44,943 nucleotides of DNA from positions 1 to 44,943 of the forward strand of contig JAUHZT010000009.1 of the NCBI GenBank assembly GCA_030425905.1. Direction: 5' to 3'. This stretch comes from Gammaproteobacteria bacterium (lineage in GTDB: Bacteria; Pseudomonadota; Gammaproteobacteria; Steroidobacterales; Woeseiaceae). The notes under the pieces were generated by a model. The model made no database searches. It worked only from the letters and a program-made list of their open reading frames with translations, and was not told where the DNA came from. Shown here one piece after another: positions 8,406 through 16,931 of this stretch (within the stretch, counting starts at the first letter, position 1; each line of letters opens with the position of its first letter). Made by a program: the position numbers and the translations under genes.

Positions 8406-9935
8406 ATGGATCAGGACGACTACATCAGCAGGATTAACGACGCACAAGTCTATGACGTCGCATCCCGGACACCGCTTGAACTCGCGCACTCACTGTCGCG
8501 CCGGCTCGGTAACCGCATTCTGCTGAAGCGAGAAGACCTGCAACCGATTTTCTCGTTCAAGCTGCGCGGCGCCTACAACAAAATTGCATCGTTGTCCGAC
8601 CAGGAACTTGCCGCGGGCGTCATTTGCAGCTCAGCCGGAAATCACGCGCAGGGCGTAGCGCTTGCCGCCCGCAAGCGCGGCACCCGGGCCGTGATCGTCA
8701 TGCCGATCACGACACCGAAGATCAAGGTTGATGCCGTCCGGGCACTGGGTGGCGAAGTTATTCTGCACGGCGACAATTACGACGCGGCATTTGCACATGC
8801 AAAGAAACTCGAAGAAGAGCAGGCCCTCGTGTTCATTCATCCGTTTGATGACCCGTATGTCATTGCGGGGCAGGGAACGATAGGCAAGGAAATCCTCGAG
8901 CAAGCCGAACAGCAAAAAGAACAGCCGATCGATGCCGTCTTCGTGCCCATCGGCGGTGGCGGCCTGGTCGCCGGGATCGCGGCTTATATCAAAGCGCTAA
9001 ACCCGGAGATCCGGGTTATCGGTGTGGAGCCGGTAGACTCGGCCGGCATGTCCGCGTCGTTGGCGGCGGGCCAGCCCATTACGCTTGAGCGCGTCGGTAT
9101 CTTTGCCGACGGCGTTGCTGTGCGGCGGGTTGGCGACGAGACCTTTCGGCTTTGCCAGAAATACGTGGACGAAGTGATCACGGTGGACACTGACCAGGCC
9201 TGTGCGGCAATCCGCGATATTTTCGAAGATACTCGTTCAATCGTCGAACCGGCTGGCGGCCTCGCCGTGGCAGGCGCGAAGAAATACATCGCCAGGCATG
9301 AGTGCAGGGGCAAGACTTTTGTTACTTTAAATTGCGGCGCGAACGTCAATTTCGATCGCTTGCGCCACATCGCCGAGCGCGCGGCCGTCGGCGAACAACA
9401 GGAAATGCTACTCGCCGCCGAGATCCCCGAAACACCGGGCAGTTTTCGCCTTTTTTGTGATTCCATCGGGCGGCGCAGTATTACCGAATTCAACTACCGT
9501 TACAGCGACGATAAGAAGGCGCACATTTTCGTTGGCGTGCAACTAAACCGCGGTCTGGCCGAACGGCAGGAAATTCTTGATCGCATCGAAGCCAAAGGTT
9601 ATCCGGTCGTAGATCTCAGCGACGATGAGATGGCGAAATTGCACGTACGGCATATGGTCGGTGGCCGCGCGCCGAAAGTCGCGAATGAACGGCTGTTCCG
9701 TTTTGAGTTTCCTGAACGCCCGGGTGCGCTGCTCGACTTCCTGCTCGCGATCGGCACGGACTGGAATATCAGTCTGTTCCATTACCGTAACCACGGCTCG
9801 GATTACGGGCGGATATTAGCGGGCATTGACGTTGCACCCGAAGATGCCGACAAACTGGAAACCCACCTCAGGGACCTCGGCTACGCTCACTGGGAAGAAA
9901 GCGAAAACCCGGCCTACACAATGTTCCTCGCCTGA
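8406..9935 (+). CDS. ilvA: Threonine ammonia-lyase, biosynthetic (threonine deaminase)
   Basis: 509 residues, the usual length of the biosynthetic enzyme. It converts threonine to 2-oxobutyrate and ammonia with pyridoxal phosphate, the first committed step to isoleucine. Lys52 in FSFKLRGAYNK is the expected cofactor lysine. SSAGNHAQG and the glycine-rich GGGGL loop bind substrate and phosphate. The C-terminal ~170 residues contain two ACT-like regions (starting near 337 and 430) that in this family sense isoleucine and valine. The ATG at 8406 overlaps the stop of a 44-codon upstream frame as TAATG. The gene stands alone, divergent from the secretion operon. Confidence 0.96.
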   Translation: MDQDDYISRINDAQVYDVASRTPLELAHSLSRRLGNRILLKREDLQPIFSFKLRGAYNKIASLSDQELAAGVICSSAGNHAQGVALAARKRGTRAVIVMPITTPKIKVDAVRALGGEVILHGDNYDAAFAHAKKLEEEQALVFIHPFDDPYVIAGQGTIGKEILEQAEQQKEQPIDAVFVPIGGGGLVAGIAAYIKALNPEIRVIGVEPVDSAGMSASLAAGQPITLERVGIFADGVAVRRVGDETFRLCQKYVDEVITVDTDQACAAIRDIFEDTRSIVEPAGGLAVAGAKKYIARHECRGKTFVTLNCGANVNFDRLRHIAERAAVGEQQEMLLAAEIPETPGSFRLFCDSIGRRSITEFNYRYSDDKKAHIFVGVQLNRGLAERQEILDRIEAKGYPVVDLSDDEMAKLHVRHMVGGRAPKVANERLFRFEFPERPGALLDFLLAIGTDWNISLFHYRNHGSDYGRILAGIDVAPEDADKLETHLRDLGYAHWEESENPAYTMFLA

Positions 9936-10177
9936 GGAACGAATGTTGCAGTCGCAACTTCATAACAGGCATATAGGCCGCTCTTATTCTTTTTTGATTG
10001 CAACCAATCAGCGACCCGGCGCATCAAAGAAATAACACGAACACGGCAAGGCCATGAATTCTGGTTGCAAGAAGCGCGTCGATGCGATCAACACGGCAGT
10101 CGGTAGCGCCATCGGCAACCTGCGAGGTTAACGCAACAAACTGAAAATCCCTTATGCTGTTTGTTACGTAGCGACTG
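9936..10177. other. Intergenic stretch between ilvA and the terminator
   Basis: 242 bases with no recognised gene. It holds a short inverted repeat (GTTGC/GCAAC at about 9946-9959), another (GATTG/CAATC near 9997-10010), and a 25-codon frame starting at ATG 10054 and ending 10131, preceded by a weak AAGG. No tRNA-like cloverleaf was seen. It may be a long ilvA 3' untranslated region or hide a small RNA that ends at the terminator at 10178. Confidence 0.3.
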
Positions 10178-10207
10178 GGCGGTGACTTTTGTCACCGCCT
10201 TTTTTTT
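10178..10207 (+). terminator. Rho-independent terminator
   Basis: A perfect 9-bp stem GGCGGTGAC/GTCACCGCC with a TTTT loop is followed by eight T. It is oriented for plus-strand transcripts and lies 243 nt behind ilvA. Its T tract reaches into the stop codon of the convergent helicase gene. Confidence 0.88.
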
Positions 10208-12323
10208 ACCACATCTCGCGCAGCTTCGATGCCACGTCGATCCTGGTGCTCGAATGCGAGCGCAATTGTTTTCCTTCGCTCGCCTTGCGGCCACGAAAGC
10301 CCGGCTTCATCGTCGCCAACAACCGGTCTGTCAGGAACCGGCTGCGCGCACCGTAAACGTGTTTGTCACCGTCCCTGCGTTGCTGGGTGACATGAAACCG
10401 CAGTGGCGCCAGCAGGGACAATGAATACCGGGCACGCGTCATCGCGACATACATCAGTCGCCGCTCCTCTTCGAGCAACTCGGATTTCCCGCTGGCAAAC
10501 TCCGAAGGAAAACTTCCGTCAGTAACATTAAGAAGAAAAACGGCATCCCATTCCTGCCCTTTGGCCGAATGCACAGTGGACAGGATCAGGTAATCTTCAT
10601 CCAGCGAGGGATCGCCAGCCTGATCGCCCGACGCCGCCGGCGGATCGAGTGTCAGTTCAGTCAGAAAGCGTTCACGCGTAGCGTAGCGTCCGGCGATCTG
10701 TTCCAGTTGTTGCAGATCCGCTTCACGCGTTTCCACACTGTCATACAGTCGTTCGAGTTGCGGTTGATACCATTTCCTTACCGCGCTTATCTGTGCCTGC
10801 CAGCCTGCATCCGCGAGTTCCGCTGCGGCCAGGGAAGTCATTAAAGCGGCAAACTCCGGCCATGCACCGGCTGCTGCAGCTGGCGGCGTGAAACCCAGCA
10901 GTGAGGCGAAGTTGTAATCGTTGGCGGCCAGGGCTGCAAAACACTTTTGTGCCGTTGCCGGCCCCATTCCCTGCAGCAGTTTGAGGACCCGGAACGCCGC
11001 GACCTCGTTCTTCGGATTCTCGGCCCACTTCAGTATTGAGAGCAGGTCTTTTACGTGCGCCGCCTCCAGAAACTTCAGGCCGCCGTACTTAACGTACGGA
11101 ATGTCCCGCCGTATCAATTCAAGCTCAAGCCGGTCGCTATGGTGTGAACTGCGAAACAGCACCGCCTGCTCCTTGAGCTGCATGCCATTCTCGCGATTCG
11201 CAAGTACGGACTCGACCACGAATTCCGCCTCGGCATCCTCGTCTTCGACGCTCACGTAATCCGGCTTGGCACCGTCCTTCTGGGTCGAGTACAGGTTCTT
11301 TTTGTACTGGCGCTCACTTTCGGCGATCAGGCAGTTCGCGCTGTCGAGTATGGGTTGCGTCGATCGGTAGTTTTGCTCCAGCGTGATGACCCTGGCCGAC
11401 GGCATAAACTGATCCGGAAAACCCAGGATATTCTCAACATCGGCTGCCCGAAAAGAATAAATTGACTGCGCGTCATCACCAACGACCGTAATCCCATCGC
11501 CCTCGGGTTTGAGCGCCCTGATAATGTCCGACTGGACACGATTGGTGTCCTGGTACTCATCGACAAGCACATGGTCAAACCAGGCGCCAATCTCTGCCGC
11601 AAACTCGGCCTCCGCTACCAGGTGGCTCCAGTAGAGCAGCAAGTCATCATAGTCGAGTGCCTGCACCTGCTGCTTGCGGAGTACGTAATGACGAAACAGC
11701 TCTTTTAGCTCCGGCTCCCAGTCCACGCACCATGGATAGTGCAGATCAAGCGTATTTCGCAGGCCAGCCTGCGTATTCACAACTCTTGAATAGAGCGCGA
11801 GGCACGTGTCCTTCTTTGGAAAACGCCGTGCTTTACGGCTTAAACCGAGTTCGTGCCGGACAACGTCCATAAGATCGGCGGCATCACCTCTGTCGAGTAC
11901 CGAAAAGCCAGGGTCCAGGGCAAGGTTGTGGGCGAAGCGCCGCAACAGGCGATTCGCGATCGAATGAAAAGTACCGGACCAGGTCAGCTTGCAACCCGGG
12001 CGGATTGCGTCACGCTCCTTGAGCGTCTCACGTACGATCGTTTCGACGCGTCGCGTCATTTCCTGGGCCGCGCGCCGGGTAAAGGTCAGTAACAGGATGC
12101 GCTCCGGATCGACGCCTTCGACGATCATATGTGCCACCCGGTGCGCCAGGGTCATCGTTTTGCCGGTGCCCGCCCCCGCGATCACAAGCAAGGGTCCGGC
12201 ACGAAATCCCGCGTCGCCGTCCCGGCAACCGTAGGTCGCCGCCTGCCGCTGCGCAGGGTTCAGGCGTACCAGGTAGTCCTCGGCGCCGTTGTTGGCGCCC
12301 GCTTCTGCTGTCACTGGCTGCAC
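10206..12323 (-). CDS. UvrD/Rep/PcrA-family ATP-dependent DNA helicase (superfamily 1A)
   Basis: 705 residues from the GTG at 12323, which has GGAAGG 8 nt upstream; a longer frame from the GTG at 12332 would place the same site only 1 nt away. Motifs in order: AGAGTGKT (Walker A, near 45), TFTRRAAQEM, DEYQDTN (Walker B), VGDDAQSIYSFRAAD, QNYRST, STVHSAKGQEWD and RLMYVAMTRAR. It should unwind DNA 3' to 5' in repair or replication restart. A LexA box sits about 30 nt upstream, as known for uvrD of Escherichia coli. The C-terminus is short, arginine/lysine-rich, and I do not recognise a classical UvrD tail, so orthology with uvrD itself is not certain. Confidence 0.9.
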   Translation of the reverse strand: MQPVTAEAGANNGAEDYLVRLNPAQRQAATYGCRDGDAGFRAGPLLVIAGAGTGKTMTLAHRVAHMIVEGVDPERILLLTFTRRAAQEMTRRVETIVRETLKERDAIRPGCKLTWSGTFHSIANRLLRRFAHNLALDPGFSVLDRGDAADLMDVVRHELGLSRKARRFPKKDTCLALYSRVVNTQAGLRNTLDLHYPWCVDWEPELKELFRHYVLRKQQVQALDYDDLLLYWSHLVAEAEFAAEIGAWFDHVLVDEYQDTNRVQSDIIRALKPEGDGITVVGDDAQSIYSFRAADVENILGFPDQFMPSARVITLEQNYRSTQPILDSANCLIAESERQYKKNLYSTQKDGAKPDYVSVEDEDAEAEFVVESVLANRENGMQLKEQAVLFRSSHHSDRLELELIRRDIPYVKYGGLKFLEAAHVKDLLSILKWAENPKNEVAAFRVLKLLQGMGPATAQKCFAALAANDYNFASLLGFTPPAAAAGAWPEFAALMTSLAAAELADAGWQAQISAVRKWYQPQLERLYDSVETREADLQQLEQIAGRYATRERFLTELTLDPPAASGDQAGDPSLDEDYLILSTVHSAKGQEWDAVFLLNVTDGSFPSEFASGKSELLEEERRLMYVAMTRARYSLSLLAPLRFHVTQQRRDGDKHVYGARSRFLTDRLLATMKPGFRGRKASEGKQLRSHSSTRIDVASKLREMW

Positions 12324-12351
12324 GCTGCACACCTTCCATCCGGAGAAAGAT

Positions 12352-12367
12352 CTGTATTTTTATACAG
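12352..12367 (-). promoter_or_regulatory. LexA-binding SOS box upstream of the helicase
   Basis: The sequence has the form CTG-N10-CAG with an A/T-only centre (CTGTATTTTTATACAG), flanked outside by AT and TA, close to the classic gammaproteobacterial LexA operator. It lies about 30 nt upstream of the helicase start, where it would cover the promoter, and 13 nt before the 3' end of the neighbouring hydrolase gene. DNA-damage induction of the helicase is therefore predicted. Confidence 0.8.
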
Positions 12368-12379
12368 TACTGGATGAAT

Positions 12380-13300
12380 TTACAAGGCTCTAGCGAGGAA
12401 TGTTGTAATCAGGTCGGCGAGCTCGGCCGGGGCATCGAAATGCAGCCTGTGGCCCGCGCCGTCGATCAGCGACCGGCTGGCATTCGGGAATGGCAAACCG
12501 GCGAGCGCCGCATCCGCCGAGCCACCCATGCGCTGCACAATATCGCTGTCAGACCCCGCCACCAGCAATACCGGAGCGCGCACCGCGCGCCAGCAGGCTT
12601 CCGCTTCTTCGCGCCGGTACAGGACCGGATTGGGCAAACGGTGCAGCGGATCGGCGCGCAGCACTACCTCTGTCCCCTGCTGGACCCCCCAGCAACGCGC
12701 CACAAACTCGGCCCTGGCCCTGGAAAGACGCGGATTGCGGCTCTCGATCCGTGCCGCGAGTGCTGCGAAATCCGGATAGCGGCTGAACGCACTGCCTGTG
12801 CGAATAGCGCTGAGCCACTGACGATAGCGCTCCGGGGCCTCGGCGGGTTGCGCATCCGGCAGGCCAAAACCTTCCATATTGATGAAGGCGCTAACGCGTG
12901 AAGGCATTGCACCGGCGTACAGACCCGCTACGTTGGCGCCCATGCTGTGCGCCACCAGCGGCACGGCCGCGTCCGGGCTATAGATCGCCAGCAACCGGTC
13001 CAGGTCAGCCAGGTAGTCCGCAAACCAGTAGCCAGCGACGGACCCTTGCGAGTCGCCGAAACCACGCCAGTCAGGCGCGATTATGCGCCAGTCTGAACGC
13101 AGTTCATCGACGACGAACTGGAACGTTGCACCGGTATCGGCCCAACCGTGCAGATAGACCAGAATCGGCGCCGCCGGATCACCCCATTCCCGAACGTTGT
13201 AGTTAACTCCACGGATTGCATGTCGCGTCGTACGCGCGTGGGTGCGGGGCCGATAGATGCTGCTTTGCTGCATAGGGAAAGACCTGAACGGATCCGGCAT
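12380..13300 (-). CDS. Alpha/beta-hydrolase fold protein
   Basis: 306 residues. The HGWAD segment after the third strand forms the oxyanion region. AHSMGAN carries the nucleophile serine (GxSxG-like, with Ala in the first position). DSDIV and GAGHRLHF near the C-terminus supply the acid and the histidine. PDWRGFGDS between them is typical of this superfamily. It is likely an esterase or C-C hydrolase; the substrate is not predictable. The start could also be the ATG at 13273 (MQQSS); neither has a good ribosome site. The next gene downstream on this strand is the helicase, which has its own SOS box. Confidence 0.75.
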   Translation of the reverse strand: MPDPFRSFPMQQSSIYRPRTHARTTRHAIRGVNYNVREWGDPAAPILVYLHGWADTGATFQFVVDELRSDWRIIAPDWRGFGDSQGSVAGYWFADYLADLDRLLAIYSPDAAVPLVAHSMGANVAGLYAGAMPSRVSAFINMEGFGLPDAQPAEAPERYRQWLSAIRTGSAFSRYPDFAALAARIESRNPRLSRARAEFVARCWGVQQGTEVVLRADPLHRLPNPVLYRREEAEACWRAVRAPVLLVAGSDSDIVQRMGGSADAALAGLPFPNASRSLIDGAGHRLHFDAPAELADLITTFLARAL

Positions 13301-13471
13301 GCAAAAAGAGATTGTATAGCTTCAGTTTGCAAACGCATGCCGCAATCGCAAATAGTCTTGCGCAGGCAGTACGCTTTGCGTCAGCCGTCGCGCCAATCGC
13401 GGCGATCACTGGCATTCGACGGCAGGCTAAATGCGCGGTAACCTTCGTCGACCCGATTGCAGGTGGATTGT

Positions 13472-14695
13472 GTGAGTAAGGAGATTTTGATTGTCGGTGC
13501 CGGCCACGCGGCTGGCCAGATTGTAACCACGCTCAAACAACAAAAGTTTTCTGGCCAGATTGTCCTTGTCGGAGATGAGCCATACCTCCCTTATCAACGA
13601 CCGCCACTGTCCAAGAAATTTCTTGCCGGCGAAGTGCCGGCCGAGCGTTTACACGTCAAAGCGGAGTCTTTCTATGACGATCCGCAGATCGATGTTCGAC
13701 TCAGTACGCGGGTCACCGCGCTAGACCGTGCGGCCCGGGTTGCGACGACCGATAGCGGGGGCACGATTCACTACGACACAGCGATACTTGCGACCGGCTC
13801 ACGCGTGCGCAAGCTCCCGGGCCACGAGACCTTGCCTGGCGGCATCCACTACCTGCGCACCATTGACGACGTGCTCGCCATTCAGACAGATCTTGCAGCG
13901 AACGCAAGACTGGTGATTATCGGCGCCGGCTACATTGGCCTTGAAGTAGCTGCTGTCGCTCGGTCACTCGGCCTCGATGTCACGGTTGTCGAGATGGCTG
14001 ATCGGGTTATGAGTCGCGTCGTATCACCGGAGATATCGTCGTTTTACCAGCAGGAGCATGAACGACACGGCGTGCAGTTCAATCTGTCCACAGGTTTGCA
14101 GGACTTTCTGCTCAATGAGCAGGGCACCCGGGTTACCGGCGTGCTTACCGACAATGGTGAAACCATCCCGGCTGAGCTGGTCATTGTCGGGGTTGGCATC
14201 GTGCCCAATACCGAACTGGCGCAACAGGCAGGCCTTGAAGTAGACAACGGCGTTGTTGTGGACGAGTACTGTCGAAGCAGCGATGCGTCAATTTTTGCGG
14301 TGGGCGACTGTGCTTCTCACCCCAGCGAGATCTACGGGCGCCAGTTGCGCCTCGAGTCCGTCCACAATGCGCTGGAACAGGCGAAGACCGCCGCAGCCAA
14401 TGCCTGTGGCAAGTCTGTTACCTATTCGCAGGTACCCTGGTTCTGGTCAGACCAATACGACCTTAAGCTACAGATTGCCGGACTTTCCGAGGGCTACGAC
14501 AGTGTCGTTCTGCGCGGCGATCCCGCTGAGCGCTCTTTCTCTTGCCTGTACATGAGAAAAGGCAAACTGGTTGCGATCGATGCGATCAATGCGCCGCGCG
14601 ATTTTCTGCAGGCGAAGCCCCTGATCGCTGCCGGCACCAAGGTCGATGCCGGATCCCTGGCGGACAGCTCCGTGCCGCTTAAGGACTTTCTATAG
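13472..14695 (+). CDS. FAD-dependent ferredoxin/rubredoxin reductase
   Basis: 407 residues from the GTG at 13472, which has AGGTGG upstream; a TTG at 13457 would add five residues. The order is FAD fold (ILIVGAGHAAG), YLPYQRPPLSKKFL, NAD fold (IIGAGYIGLEVAA, near 150), FAVGDCASHP (near 280) and the C-terminal VPWFWSDQYDLKLQIAG. This is the pattern of putidaredoxin reductase-type enzymes that pass electrons from NAD(P)H to a ferredoxin or rubredoxin, often for a monooxygenase. No partner ferredoxin or oxygenase is adjacent. Its last 17 nt overlap the tail of a convergent gene. Confidence 0.85.
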   Translation: MSKEILIVGAGHAAGQIVTTLKQQKFSGQIVLVGDEPYLPYQRPPLSKKFLAGEVPAERLHVKAESFYDDPQIDVRLSTRVTALDRAARVATTDSGGTIHYDTAILATGSRVRKLPGHETLPGGIHYLRTIDDVLAIQTDLAANARLVIIGAGYIGLEVAAVARSLGLDVTVVEMADRVMSRVVSPEISSFYQQEHERHGVQFNLSTGLQDFLLNEQGTRVTGVLTDNGETIPAELVIVGVGIVPNTELAQQAGLEVDNGVVVDEYCRSSDASIFAVGDCASHPSEIYGRQLRLESVHNALEQAKTAAANACGKSVTYSQVPWFWSDQYDLKLQIAGLSEGYDSVVLRGDPAERSFSCLYMRKGKLVAIDAINAPRDFLQAKPLIAAGTKVDAGSLADSSVPLKDFL

Positions 14696-15416
14696 TTGCC
14701 GCTGCCTGATCCTGCGGGTCGGAACCAGCGACAACGCTGGTTCTTGGATCTGGCAGCTCGATAACGAGCCTTCCCTCAACAGCGACCGGCCCCAGGTCCG
14801 CCGAGTAGGCTTTCGCCGACACCATCTCAATCGCTTCTGCATCAACCCCGAGAAAGGCCCCGCTACCACCAAAGACCGCGGCCATGCCGAGCGCACCCGG
14901 ACCGACACTCATGGTTCCATGCCAGTTGCCTTTCCAGTTATCGCCCGCGCTCAGATGGGCAGGCACGACAATATCGCGCAAATAGCTCCAGTAATTCTCA
15001 GTCTGCTCAACCAGCATGGTGCCTTGCGTTGGCAAAACGACGTGCCATACCGAGTTAACCAGCGCTTCTCCGTTCAACAGCCGCGTCGATTCGGAGCGGG
15101 ATGAAAACTTGATACCAAAGCCAGCTGGATTACCGCGCGCATCATAAAACTCTGTCACCAGCGCTTCGGACTGCCGAATGGGCTCTTCCCATAACTCGGA
15201 TATTTTCTTCGGCTGCGGCTCGACAAGCGCATCACCATTATTGGTGTAAATAATTGCATCAGCCGCTACGGCCGAGTAGTTCAGATTGATCTGCGCACGC
15301 TGGCTGACCGAGAGCGGGGATACGGATTCCGTGCGCAAGGGATTGTAGTACAGCAATCCGGCTGCCAGCAGTATGCCGCTGAGTACGCCGAGCACGAGGA
15401 CGACAAGGAATCTCAT
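14679..15416 (-). CDS. Unknown membrane-anchored protein, second of a tandem pair
   Basis: 245 residues, family not recognised. One hydrophobic helix (about 3-24) is followed by a soluble, presumably periplasmic part. A central stretch (ELWEEP, EFYDARGNPAGFG, VNSVWHVVLPTQG) lines up by eye with the upstream gene product, suggesting that the two are paralogues. The C-terminal 100 residues are extra: a Gly-rich region around MSVGPGALGMAAVFGG and an Asp/Ala-rich tail. Its ATG overlaps the upstream stop as ATGA, so the two are translated together. The 3' end overlaps the convergent reductase gene by 17 nt. Confidence 0.7.
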   Translation of the reverse strand: MRFLVVLVLGVLSGILLAAGLLYYNPLRTESVSPLSVSQRAQINLNYSAVAADAIIYTNNGDALVEPQPKKISELWEEPIRQSEALVTEFYDARGNPAGFGIKFSSRSESTRLLNGEALVNSVWHVVLPTQGTMLVEQTENYWSYLRDIVVPAHLSAGDNWKGNWHGTMSVGPGALGMAAVFGGSGAFLGVDAEAIEMVSAKAYSADLGPVAVEGRLVIELPDPRTSVVAGSDPQDQAAATIESP

Positions 15417-16015
15417 TCGAACACCTCGTCGCCAACACTGCCGTCCGGCGCGGCCTGTGTCGCTGCAATATACGTTGTCAGCAATTCAATTTTTCCATCC
15501 GCCAGGCCCTCATCGGCCGAGTCGCTCGCTATCCATCGTTCACTCATTACACCCACCAGTTCTTCAAACTCACGGGTTCCGGTGCGTATGTCGCCCGAAC
15601 GACGGCCTTCGTCAGCAGCCGGATCAAGCGTTACGAACAGCGAGCCTCGCGCCGGTAAATGCAATACCCATTCGACAACATCGCCTAGTGACTCATTCTG
15701 GATCGCCACGCGGCTGGCGACGCCAATAACCGCGTCATTTGCATTTCGAAGTTTGAAAATTTCGGCGCGCGTACCTTCCATCAGGGCGTGCTCAGGCCAC
15801 AGCATGCCGGCAGGCAGTGGCTCACTTTGCCCTTGTGCGCCAAGCATAATTCGATCAGCCGGGATGTTGACGTAAAAGGCTTCCGAGTTTCCGCCATTTG
15901 GCGAAATCGAAATGATCGAGATTTCACGACTCAAGTCGACGGCTGGCACAAAGTGCAGCGCTGTAAAAACAGCCGCGACGCCGAGTATGATTCCGGTTAT
16001 AAAGGTCTTGATCAC
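15413..16015 (-). CDS. Unknown membrane-anchored protein, first of a tandem pair
   Basis: 200 residues from the GTG at 16015, which has AGAGAA about 5 nt upstream and begins directly with a hydrophobic helix (about 3-22). A TTG at 16057 would add 14 polar residues and is less likely. Behind the helix lies a soluble domain with MLWPEHA, EIFKLRNANDAVIG and VVEWVLHLPARGS, which matches the corresponding part of the next gene product. The C-terminus is acidic. No known family, catalytic motif or lipobox was recognised. The pair probably works at the periplasmic face of the inner membrane. Confidence 0.65.
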   Translation of the reverse strand: MIKTFITGIILGVAAVFTALHFVPAVDLSREISIISISPNGGNSEAFYVNIPADRIMLGAQGQSEPLPAGMLWPEHALMEGTRAEIFKLRNANDAVIGVASRVAIQNESLGDVVEWVLHLPARGSLFVTLDPAADEGRRSGDIRTGTREFEELVGVMSERWIASDSADEGLADGKIELLTTYIAATQAAPDGSVGDEVFE

Positions 16016-16166
16016 GCGATTCTCTGCAGGCACCGTAAGGTCGGACAACCATTGCAAGTCTAGTTAAATTGCAATTACCGGCCCAACGCTGCGTGCCAAA
16101 TTGTGACAGAGCGCACAACTCTGACTCTGATTCACAAAGGAAAACCCGATCAGCGAGAGGTTTTTG

Positions 16167-16904
16167 ATGAAACAGGTGCAAAACGGACCCATCTGCCTGT
16201 GGTCCGGACCGCGTAATGTATCCACGGCATTGATGTACAGCATGGCCGAACTTGACGGTATTCGCGTCATTGACGAACCACTCTATGGCCACTACCTCAC
16301 CGTCACCGGCGCCGATCACCCCGGCCGGGATGAAGTCATTGCGAGCATGAATTGTGACGCCGAAGCCATCATGGCCGATTTGCTGGCACAACAACGTGCA
16401 AAACCGAAACCACGCCTGTTTCTAAAACACATGGCACATCACCTGGTAGATCTCGATCTCGACTTTCTACAGCAGACGGTCAACGTGATGCTGATACGTG
16501 ATCCTCGCGAAATGCTGCCGTCGCTCAGTATTCAGCTACCGCATGCCGCGCTGGCTGACACGGGCTTGAAACGACAGTGGGAACTGTTCGAGTGGCTGCA
16601 AGCACAGGGGCAGTCGCCCATCGTTCTCGACTCCAGGGAGCTGCTGTTAAATCCGGCCCACGTACTCAAGGTCTTTTGCCGTGCGACGGCGTTAAGCTAC
16701 TCACCGCAAATGTTGAGCTGGGATGCGGGCGCACGAACCGAAGACGGCGTGTGGGCCAAGTACTGGTACCACGCCGTTCACAAAAGTACCGGTTTTGCGC
16801 CGTATCAGCGCAAGCAGGGTTTCCCCGAACGACTGCTGCCGTTGCTACAGGAATGCCAGCCGTGGTACGAGAAACTTTATTCACATGCCATTCGAAGCAC
16901 CTGA
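16167..16904 (+). CDS. Sulfotransferase-like protein
   Basis: 245 residues; the ATG at 16167 has GAGAGG 7 nt upstream. Near the N-terminus SGPRNVSTALM resembles the phosphosulfate-binding loop of sulfotransferases, followed by DEPLYGHYL. LFLKHMAHH and VMLIRDPREMLPS match the middle strand and the 3'-phosphate-binding region of the fold. The acceptor substrate, and even whether it transfers sulfate, is unknown. It lies 27 nt before a class IV aminotransferase gene. From memory, plant branched-chain aminotransferase-like proteins contain both domains in one chain, so this pair may be the two-gene bacterial version. Confidence 0.72.
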   Translation: MKQVQNGPICLWSGPRNVSTALMYSMAELDGIRVIDEPLYGHYLTVTGADHPGRDEVIASMNCDAEAIMADLLAQQRAKPKPRLFLKHMAHHLVDLDLDFLQQTVNVMLIRDPREMLPSLSIQLPHAALADTGLKRQWELFEWLQAQGQSPIVLDSRELLLNPAHVLKVFCRATALSYSPQMLSWDAGARTEDGVWAKYWYHAVHKSTGFAPYQRKQGFPERLLPLLQECQPWYEKLYSHAIRST

Positions 16905-16931
16905 GTTGCCAGAATCTGACAGGAGACTCGC

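Noticed and set aside
10054-10131. 25-codon frame as exporter cargo
   Set aside because: It has no double-glycine cleavage site within a leader, is very short and is on the other strand from the exporter; kept only as part of the intergenic finding.
9936-10177. tRNA or other stable RNA gene
   Set aside because: No cloverleaf, T-loop (GTTCRA) or anticodon stem could be assembled; only short inverted repeats were seen.
13301-13471. Promoters in the hydrolase-reductase gap
   Set aside because: TATACA/TACAAT-like -10 boxes exist on the minus strand, but no -35 box lies at 16-18 nt, so none is annotated.
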